Source: Methanomassiliicoccales archaeon
GTDB lineage: Archaea; Thermoplasmatota; Thermoplasmata; Methanomassiliicoccales; UBA472
DNA length: 9,819 bases
NCBI GenBank assembly: GCA_013329565.1
Contig: DUJZ01000121.1
Span: 1-9,819, forward strand
Direction: 5' to 3'
Under the pieces are notes generated by a model that was not told where the DNA came from, made no database searches, and worked only from the letters and a program-made list of their open reading frames with translations. Position numbers and translations under genes: made by a program. Positions 1 through 4,604 of the stretch are shown here, in pieces (position 1 is the first letter of the stretch; every line of letters starts with the position of its first letter).

Positions 1-776
1 TCGTGCCCTGCGGGGTTCCGAGCTTTGCCGAGTCCCTTCGGGCCGGCACGGAAGTGTACCAATCGCTGAAGCAGGTGCTCAGGAAGAACATGGGCCCCAT
101 GTCCACAAACGTGGGGGACGAGGGTGGGTTCGCTCCAGCCTTCGACACCAGTCGGCAGGCCATGGACGTTCTGCTGAAGGCCATCGAAGCGGCTGGCTAC
201 GCTCCGGGCAAAGAGGTCTACCTGGCCATGGACGCCGCGGCCAGCGAGTTCTACTCCAAAGGCGTTTACGAACTGGACGGCAAGAAGATGTCATCCGGTG
301 AGATCGTCGACTTCTACGTCTCCCTGAGCGAGGACTATCCGCTGATAAGCCTGGAGGACCCGGTGCACGAGGACGGCTTCACGGACATGGCCGAGCTGAC
401 CGCCAAGATCGGAAAGAAAATGCAACTGGTGGGAGACGATCTGTTCGTGACCAACCCCCAGAGGCTTCGCACAGGGATAGACGCCAAGGCTGGCAACGCC
501 ATGCTGCTCAAGGTCAACCAGATAGGAACGATATCCGAAGCGATGCGTGCGGCGGAGATCTGCTTCGACCACGGCTACAACGTGATGGTCAGCCACCGTT
601 CCGGCGAATCGGAGGACACCACCATCGCCGATATCGCCGTGGCGTTGGAGTGCGGGCAGATCAAGAGCGGGGCTCCGGCGCGAACGGAGCGCACGGCCAA
701 GTACAACCGGCTGCTGCGGGTGGAAGAGAATCTAGGAAGTAAGGCCAAGTTCATGGGGCGCGGGGCCTTCTTCTGA
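1..776 (+). CDS. eno: Enolase (phosphopyruvate hydratase), C-terminal portion, 5' end outside window
   Basis: Enolase interconverts 2-phosphoglycerate and phosphoenolpyruvate in the cytoplasm. The frame is open from the first base and the start codon lies upstream; about 257 residues of a family usually near 420 are present, essentially the TIM-barrel catalytic domain. Visible hallmarks, in order, are GDEGGFAP (catalytic Glu loop), the Mg ligands in AMDAAASEF, SLEDP and GDDLFVTN, the catalytic Lys in LLKVNQIGT, and the signature SHRSGESEDTTIAD with its phosphate-contacting His-Arg-Ser. Near the end GQIKSGAPARTERTAKYN is also typical. No key residue is missing, so the gene looks intact and functional. 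It stops at TGA 774-776, inside a palindrome, 49 bases before the next gene, with which it may be co-transcribed. Identification is very secure. Confidence 0.97.
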   Translation, partial: VPCGVPSFAESLRAGTEVYQSLKQVLRKNMGPMSTNVGDEGGFAPAFDTSRQAMDVLLKAIEAAGYAPGKEVYLAMDAAASEFYSKGVYELDGKKMSSGEIVDFYVSLSEDYPLISLEDPVHEDGFTDMAELTAKIGKKMQLVGDDLFVTNPQRLRTGIDAKAGNAMLLKVNQIGTISEAMRAAEICFDHGYNVMVSHRSGESEDTTIADIAVALECGQIKSGAPARTERTAKYNRLLRVEENLGSKAKFMGRGAFF

Positions 777-782
777 AGAAGG
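766..782. repeat. Perfect 17-bp palindrome across the enolase stop codon
   Basis: CCTTCTTC (766-773) and GAAGAAGG (775-782) are exact reverse complements around a single T at 774. The enolase TGA begins at that central T. As RNA it could fold as a 6-bp stem with a 5-base loop. No T-tract follows, so a classical terminator is not supported; a processing hairpin, a weak attenuator or chance are all possible. Confidence 0.5.
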
Positions 783-825
783 TTCATGCTTGCGCAAATT
801 GATTACATAAAGTTCAGGTGATGAC

Positions 826-2010
826 ATGGGCAGGTTCTTCTCCGCCGAGCACGACGATATCCACAAGGGTCTGACGACCGACGTGTACTTCCAACGCACC
901 GAGGCGATCCTCAGGGCCAAGGGACTTCTGGACACCGATACACGTTCCGAGTTCACGGTGGCCTCGCTTCCCGACGCCTGGCCGTGGGCGGTGCTCTGCG
1001 GCACCGAGGAAGTGGTCCGCATCCTGGAAGGCAGAAACGTTGATCTTTATGCATTATCGGAGGGAAGTGTTTTCACTCCCCGCAGCAAGAAGGGGATCAA
1101 ACTACCGGTGGCCACCATAGATGGACCGTACGGCGAGTATTGTTCGCTGGAGACGCCTGCTCTAGGCTTCATGTGCTATGCGAGCGGGGTGGCTACCATG
1201 TCCGCCCGCTGCAAGAAGGCGGCCGGCGGTCTTCCGGTGATATCGTTCGGCGTGAGGCGGATGCACCCGGCCATGGCCCCGGTCATCGACCGTTCCTCGT
1301 ACATCGGAGGATGCGACGGCGTGTCCTCGCTAAAGGGTGCGGAACTGGTCGGTCGTCCGGCCAGCGGTACGATGCCGCACGCCCTGGTCATCATGATGGG
1401 CGATCAGCGCGAGGCGTTCAAAGCCTATGGCGAAATAATCGATCCCACCGTGCCCCGGGTCGCTCTCACGGACACCTTCTTCGATGAGAAGATCGAAGCC
1501 CTGATGGCGGCCGAGGAGATGCCCGGACTTCGCTCGGTGCGCCTCGATACCCCTGGTTCCCGCCGGGGCAACATGACCGACATCGTCCGCGAGGTCCGTT
1601 GGGAGCTGGACCTGCATGGGTACAGGGACGTCGGGGTCTTCGTCTCCGGCGGTCTGGACGAATCAAAGGTGAAGGAGCTGGCGGCCGCCGGCGCGAGCGG
1701 CTTCGGCGTCGGTACCTCGATAAGCAACGCCCCCACCATCGACTTCGCCATGGACATCGTGGAGAAGGGCGGAAGACCGATCGCCAAGCGCGGCAAGTTC
1801 GCCGGGCGCAAGTACGTCTTCCGCTGCCCCGAATGCCTGGAGTACGAGGTAACCCTGGACCGGGACCATCCTCCGGTCTGCTCTTGCGGAAAAGAGATGC
1901 GCTGGGCGGAGGTCAAGGTCATCGAGAAAGGGAAGCGTTTAGTGCCCGAGGAGCCCGCGGAGGAGATCCACCGTCGCGTCCTGAGGCAACTGGACAAGAT
2001 CGACATCTGA
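826..2010 (+). CDS. Nicotinate phosphoribosyltransferase, archaeal zinc-knuckle type
   Basis: Makes nicotinate mononucleotide from nicotinate and PRPP, the entry step of NAD salvage (Preiss-Handler route), in the cytoplasm. The 394 residues match the length of the Thermoplasma acidophilum enzyme family. The N-terminal part is the mixed alpha/beta region; the barrel core includes SFGVRRMHPAMAP (about residues 140-152) and a phosphate-binding segment VSGGLDESKVKELAAAG followed by GFGVGTSI. The C-terminus carries four cysteines (334, 337, 352, 354) as CPEC and CSC, the zinc knuckle typical of the archaeal branch. ATG 826 is preceded by GGTGA at 817-821. The preceding 49-base gap shows no convincing TATA box at the right distance, so read-through from enolase is likely. 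A quinolinate phosphoribosyltransferase is the main look-alike, but length and the zinc knuckle favour nicotinate. Confidence 0.9.
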   Translation: MGRFFSAEHDDIHKGLTTDVYFQRTEAILRAKGLLDTDTRSEFTVASLPDAWPWAVLCGTEEVVRILEGRNVDLYALSEGSVFTPRSKKGIKLPVATIDGPYGEYCSLETPALGFMCYASGVATMSARCKKAAGGLPVISFGVRRMHPAMAPVIDRSSYIGGCDGVSSLKGAELVGRPASGTMPHALVIMMGDQREAFKAYGEIIDPTVPRVALTDTFFDEKIEALMAAEEMPGLRSVRLDTPGSRRGNMTDIVREVRWELDLHGYRDVGVFVSGGLDESKVKELAAAGASGFGVGTSISNAPTIDFAMDIVEKGGRPIAKRGKFAGRKYVFRCPECLEYEVTLDRDHPPVCSCGKEMRWAEVKVIEKGKRLVPEEPAEEIHRRVLRQLDKIDI

Positions 2011-2019
2011 GGTGACGAT

Positions 2020-2457
2020 ATGCAAGAGGAGTTCATCACCGAGCTGGAGATGCTGCACGACTATCAGTTCAACATCGGCTTTGACGATCAGGGACTGGCG
2101 GACATCCGTTCCGACGAGCCGGTCCCGGTCGGGAGCGGGGAATATCCCAACGCCACCCGTTACCTTTCAGCGGCCGTCGGCAACTGCCTGTGCGCCTCAC
2201 TGGCCTTCTGTCTGCGGAAGGCGCGGTCCGAGCCGTTATCCATGAAGGCCCGCGTACGTACCGTCCTAGGCCGCAACGACAAAGGTCGGTTAAGAGTGAA
2301 GAGCATGCAGGTCACGATCTTCCCGGAGGTGGACGACCCGGCGAAGCTGGAGCGCTGCCTTCCTCTTTTCGAGGACTTCTGCACGGTGAGCGCCGCCGTG
2401 CGCGAGGGCATCGACATCCAAGTGTCGGTGGAATCGCCGAAAAGTGAGCAAAGATAA
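2020..2457 (+). CDS. OsmC/Ohr-family protein
   Basis: A 145-residue protein of the OsmC fold, a family that commonly reduces organic hydroperoxides using two cysteines, or acts as an uncharacterised thiol protein. The family pattern is visible: a residue-50 region SAAVGNCLCASLAFCL opening the long central helix with Cys56, and a second conserved cysteine at Cys121 in DFCTVSAAVREGIDIQVSV near the C-terminus. These would be the peroxidatic and resolving pair; Cys58 and Cys64 are additional. Start ATG 2020 lies nine bases after the nicotinate phosphoribosyltransferase stop and has GGTGA at 2012-2016, so the two are surely one transcript. Substrate cannot be told from sequence. No signal peptide or membrane segment is seen, so it is cytosolic. 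Confidence 0.82.
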   Translation: MQEEFITELEMLHDYQFNIGFDDQGLADIRSDEPVPVGSGEYPNATRYLSAAVGNCLCASLAFCLRKARSEPLSMKARVRTVLGRNDKGRLRVKSMQVTIFPEVDDPAKLERCLPLFEDFCTVSAAVREGIDIQVSVESPKSEQR

Positions 2458-2460
2458 TCT
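2446..2460 (+). promoter_or_regulatory. Possible TATA-like element for the Lrp gene
   Basis: The AT-rich stretch AAAGATAATC overlaps the OsmC stop codon and is centred near 2455, about 26-30 bases before ATG 2485. That spacing would give a leaderless or nearly leaderless mRNA, consistent with the lack of a ribosome site at a normal distance (a GGAAGGT at 2464-2470 ends 14 bases away). Weak match; inference only. Confidence 0.3.
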
Positions 2461-2484
2461 AGCGGAAGGTCATTCCCACCATTC

Positions 2485-2925
2485 ATGCTCGATGAAAAGG
2501 ACCGGGCCATACTGAGCGAGCTGGAGAAGGACTCCAGGCGCAGCACCAAGTCCATCGCCAAGGACCTCAACATACCCCGGGCCACAGTACACGAGCGCAT
2601 CCGCCGCATGATGGAGCGCGGCATAATCAAAGGGTTCACCGTCGTCCCGGACTTCGGCAAGCTGGGGGAGCCGGTAACCGCCTTCATTCTTGTATCGTTC
2701 CTACCGAACAACAACCAGTCCCAGAGGGAGCTGGCCGACAAGATCAGCCGATTGGACGGGGTGCACGAGGTGCACCTCATCTCCGGCGAGCACGACATCC
2801 TTCTCAAGGTCCGCGGGGAGTCCATGGAGCGCATCGGCGACCTGGTCATCGACAAGATCAGGCAAATGGACGGCGTCGGGCGGACCCTCACCTGCACCTG
2901 CTTCGCCACGGTGAAGGACGAGTAG
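2485..2925 (+). CDS. Lrp/AsnC-family transcriptional regulator
   Basis: A 146-residue DNA-binding regulator of the feast/famine (Lrp/AsnC) family. Residues 1-60 form the N-terminal winged helix-turn-helix, opening with the family's LDEKDRAILSELEKDSRR and with a recognition helix around IPRATVHERIRRM, followed by the wing GIIKGFTVVPD. Residues 65-146 form the RAM/ACT-like effector and oligomerisation domain, with the usual VHEVHLISGEHDILLKV strand-turn-strand. Such proteins bind amino acids or related ligands and often regulate their own promoter or neighbours; the regulated genes here are not known. The gene follows the OsmC gene by 27 bases and may have its own promoter. It ends in TAG, a codon used sparingly in pyrrolysine-decoding archaea. 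The large AT-rich gap just downstream is a reasonable place to look for its operators. Confidence 0.92.
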   Translation: MLDEKDRAILSELEKDSRRSTKSIAKDLNIPRATVHERIRRMMERGIIKGFTVVPDFGKLGEPVTAFILVSFLPNNNQSQRELADKISRLDGVHEVHLISGEHDILLKVRGESMERIGDLVIDKIRQMDGVGRTLTCTCFATVKDE

Positions 2926-2984
2926 TGGGGTCTCCGCAGAAAAAAGGGCGATCACCTCATTTTAGGGTTGAGACCGACAACCGT

Positions 2985-2994
2985 TCTTATATGA
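2985..2994 (+). promoter_or_regulatory. Upstream TATA-like box (secondary candidate)
   Basis: TCTTATATGA is a fair match to an archaeal TATA element and would place a transcription start near 3016. It could be an alternative promoter for the Cys4 protein gene or for a short unannotated RNA. Less convincing than the box at 3059. Confidence 0.35.
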
Positions 2995-3051
2995 AAAAAC
3001 TACGTTGCTCATTATCGTACTGGATAGCATAAAAAACGGTATAGGACGTTA

Positions 3052-3068
3052 AGGAAATCTTTAAAATA
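3052..3068 (+). promoter_or_regulatory. BRE and TATA box for the Cys4 protein gene
   Basis: A purine-rich GGAAAT followed directly by CTTTAAAATA gives a good archaeal BRE/TATA arrangement. With the usual centre-to-start distance of about 26 bases, transcription would begin near 3090, giving a leader of about 95 bases to TTG 3185. Repeats GACGTTAAGG (3045-3054) and CACGTTAGGC (3075-3084) flank the box and could be operator half-sites. Confidence 0.6.
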
Positions 3069-3090
3069 TCTCAGCACGTTAGGCTTTTTC

Positions 3091-3180
3091 GTTCAGAATA
3101 TTGCGAGAGGGGTCACGTCTTCCGTCCAGTAACTTGTGGGCTGCTGGTAGAGGGGGCAGCATGCTCTGAATAGGAAGGAG
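3091..3180 (+). promoter_or_regulatory. Candidate structured 5' leader ending at a Shine-Dalgarno site
   Basis: GTTCAGA (3091-3097) can pair with TCTGAAT (3165-3171; seven pairs, one G-U), closing a domain that begins at the predicted transcript 5' end. Inside it GCTGCT (3140-3145) can pair with GGCAGC (3155-3160; one G-U). The purine-rich ribosome site AGGAAGGAG (3172-3180) follows at once, so folding could control its exposure. No known riboswitch class was recognised, and short pairings of this kind can occur by chance. Confidence 0.35.
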
Positions 3181-3184
3181 TTTA

Positions 3185-3511
3185 TTGCTCAATGATCAAT
3201 TAGCGCAAGCTACGCTCATGTCAGAAGGTGAGGGGATGCGTCCTCATCTGGAGGTGCACCTAAGGGAAAGTACCCTGGTGCTCCCCTGCCTGGCTGGTGA
3301 GGAGCGTGTTCATTGCACCTCCCTGTTCGGTGATTGGCACGGCGCCACGGTGCTATGCTCCTGCGGTTCTTTGGTACGCCTCGATCAGGCAGCGGTGCAT
3401 CGACGGCGCAAGCTCGGCAAGCCCGTGGAGTGCCATCACTGCCGGAATAGGCGCGTGGCCCTTGAAAAGGAAGAGCTGGACATGGAGTTTTACGATCGCG
3501 AGGGGGAGTAA
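3185..3511 (+). CDS. Small Cys4 (zinc-ribbon-like) protein of unknown function
   Basis: I do not recognise this 108-residue protein. A likely metal site is made of C58-x-C60 and C83-xx-C86 (numbered from TTG 3185), separated by a basic linker that includes VHRRRKLGK; Cys35 and Cys44 lie upstream. The C-terminus is acidic. The basic, Cys4-containing core could bind nucleic acid or a protein partner, but that is only inference. Start choice is uncertain: TTG 3185 has the best ribosome site (AGGAAGGAG, four bases away); ATG 3218 and ATG 3236 are in frame, and 3236 has GGTGAGGGG just before it. The segment before residue 18 is poor in recognisable structure, so the shorter form is possible. It has its own promoter region and a hairpin at its stop codon, suggesting a monocistronic unit. 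Confidence 0.65.
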   Translation: MLNDQLAQATLMSEGEGMRPHLEVHLRESTLVLPCLAGEERVHCTSLFGDWHGATVLCSCGSLVRLDQAAVHRRRKLGKPVECHHCRNRRVALEKEELDMEFYDREGE

Positions 3512-3519
3512 ACCCCCTC
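3500..3519 (+). terminator. GC-rich hairpin enclosing the stop codon of the Cys4 protein gene
   Basis: GAGGGGG (3500-3506) and CCCCCTC (3513-3519) are perfect complements with a six-base loop that contains the TAA stop (3509-3511). It lies about 30 bases before the TATA box of the next gene, a sensible place for a 3' end. No T-tract follows immediately, and archaeal termination depends mainly on T-tracts, so it may instead be an RNA-stabilising or processing hairpin. Confidence 0.45.
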
Positions 3520-3544
3520 CGTCCCCGGTCCTTTCAACTGACAA

Positions 3545-3556
3545 GTTTCTTATACC
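3545..3556 (+). promoter_or_regulatory. TATA box for the GTPase operon
   Basis: GTTTCTTATACC is a good archaeal TATA element centred near 3552. It predicts a start near 3578 and a short leader of about 17 bases holding a GAGGT ribosome site (3584-3588) ahead of ATG 3595. Confidence 0.6.
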
Positions 3557-3594
3557 TCGCCCTGGATTGATTTTTTCCATCCCGAGGTTTGCAA

Positions 3595-4194
3595 ATGGAC
3601 ATGATCATCATAGCCGGATTCCTGGGCAGCGGGAAGACGACGCTCATTCTAAACACCGTGGGCCAGATCACCGAACGCACCGGCAAGAAGGTGGCCATGA
3701 TCGTGAACGATTTCGGCAATATCGGGATCGACGGCAAGGTCATGGAAAAGTACGGGCTGAAGGTGCAGGAGCTGCCCCGCGGTTGCATCTGCTGTACGTT
3801 GGGCCCGAACTTCCTGGACACTGTGCGTACGATAGACGATGAGTTCCAGCCCGACCTGATAGTGGTCGAGCCGTCCGGCATAGCCGACCCGGACAGCATA
3901 CTGGCCACCATGGAGTATTACCAGGGAAAGCCGTTAGGGAAGATCAGCACGGTCATATTGCTCGACGCGGTGCGCTTCCCACTACTGGTCCAGGCCATGA
4001 AGGTCCCCATGACCAAGCAGCTGCACGCCGCGGACCTGGTCCTATTAACCAAGACGGACGAGGTCGACGAGGCTCGCCTCAAGGACATGGGGGCGTTCGT
4101 GAAGGGCGTCATTGGCGATAAGCCGGTAATACCAGTGTCCAGCACCAGCGGGCATAATTTGGATGTATTCGTCAGCCGATTAGTGGGAGCATGA
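3595..4194 (+). CDS. CobW/COG0523-like G3E GTPase, single-domain form
   Basis: A GTPase of the G3E group, whose members (CobW, ZNG1/YjiA, HypB, UreG) use GTP to deliver metals to target enzymes. Numbered from ATG 3595, the Walker A is GFLGSGKTT (residues 8-16), the family zinc/metal motif is CICC (64-67), the Walker B/switch region is DLIVVEPSGIADP (87-99), and the base-specificity motif is TKTD, with Thr in place of the usual Asn of NKxD. The protein is 199 residues, whereas CobW-type proteins usually run past 300 with a C-terminal domain that is absent here. ATG 3595 is preferred over TTG 3589 because GAGGT (3584-3588) is well spaced for it. It overlaps the next gene by ATGA, so the two are translationally coupled. 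The metal and client are not identifiable; cobalt/corrinoid, nickel or zinc are all possible. Confidence 0.88.
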   Translation: MDMIIIAGFLGSGKTTLILNTVGQITERTGKKVAMIVNDFGNIGIDGKVMEKYGLKVQELPRGCICCTLGPNFLDTVRTIDDEFQPDLIVVEPSGIADPDSILATMEYYQGKPLGKISTVILLDAVRFPLLVQAMKVPMTKQLHAADLVLLTKTDEVDEARLKDMGAFVKGVIGDKPVIPVSSTSGHNLDVFVSRLVGA

Positions 4195-4604
4195 TAACCG
4201 AGGACTTCGCGGCCTACGCCGCCCGGCTGCGTATCGGATTCCCATCGGCGATTCCTGCGGACGAGCTGCAAGTCATGCTGGAAACCTTCATGAGCGGTCT
4301 AGCTATGGACTGCCTGGAAGCGGGCACCAGGCTGATCGGGCACATAAAATGCCTGGTTGAAGGCGGGGAGGAGATAATCGCCTGCAGCGTGACCGACCAC
4401 GATGCCAGGGTTCGCTGCCGGGGCAAGTTCGACGCGTCCCGTTCCGAGGTGGACCTCATCGTCAACGTGCTCCAGTACGGTCTGAGGAAGAAGGACCTGG
4501 TGCGCATCGTTGCCACTGGCGGAAAGCGGAGCTTCGCCTCTCACGTCTCATTGTCCATCGAGGACCTGGAGATAGAGGAGAAGGAGCTCATTCAGCTGGG
4601 CTGA
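4191..4604 (+). CDS. Unrecognised 137-residue protein coupled to the CobW-like GTPase
   Basis: I do not recognise this protein. ATG 4191 overlaps the GTPase stop in an ATGA, so the two are made together and probably act together. The N-terminal third looks helical (about residues 1-45). The middle (about 46-85) looks like several beta strands and contains the cysteines of HIKCLVEG, IIACSV and VRCRGK around an SVTDHDA turn. A helix (about 86-100) and a final strand pair ending in an acidic tail follow. The scattered Cys, His and Asp residues could bind metal, but there is no standard motif. No signal peptide or membrane segment is seen. It may take the place of the C-terminal domain missing from the GTPase, or be its client; both are inference. 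Its last 17 bases overlap the 3' end of topA on the other strand. Confidence 0.78.
   Translation: MITEDFAAYAARLRIGFPSAIPADELQVMLETFMSGLAMDCLEAGTRLIGHIKCLVEGGEEIIACSVTDHDARVRCRGKFDASRSEVDLIVNVLQYGLRKKDLVRIVATGGKRSFASHVSLSIEDLEIEEKELIQLG

Larger units (their letters stand above)
2926..3184. other. Intergenic regulatory region, 259 bases, no gene seen
   Basis: This gap is much richer in A and T than the flanking genes. It contains two TATA-like boxes on the + strand (about 2985-2994 and 3059-3068), short direct repeats containing ACGTT, and a leader segment with foldable structure ending in a strong ribosome site. I found no tRNA pattern, no convincing C/D-box pair and no credible open reading frame on either strand. 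Confidence 0.7.

Noticed and set aside
1425..2039. 204-codon open frame on the minus strand
   Set aside because: Antisense to the nicotinate phosphoribosyltransferase; shadow composition.
2160..2909. 249-codon open frame on the minus strand
   Set aside because: Antisense to the recognised OsmC and Lrp genes; serine/arginine-rich shadow composition and no recognisable motif.
2926..3184. Possible tRNA or C/D-box RNA in the gap
   Set aside because: No cloverleaf arms and no paired C and D boxes; a lone CTGA is not enough.
3297..3842. 181-codon + strand frame bridging the Cys4 and GTPase genes
   Set aside because: Crosses a terminator-like hairpin and a TATA box, and overlaps two better-supported genes in other frames.
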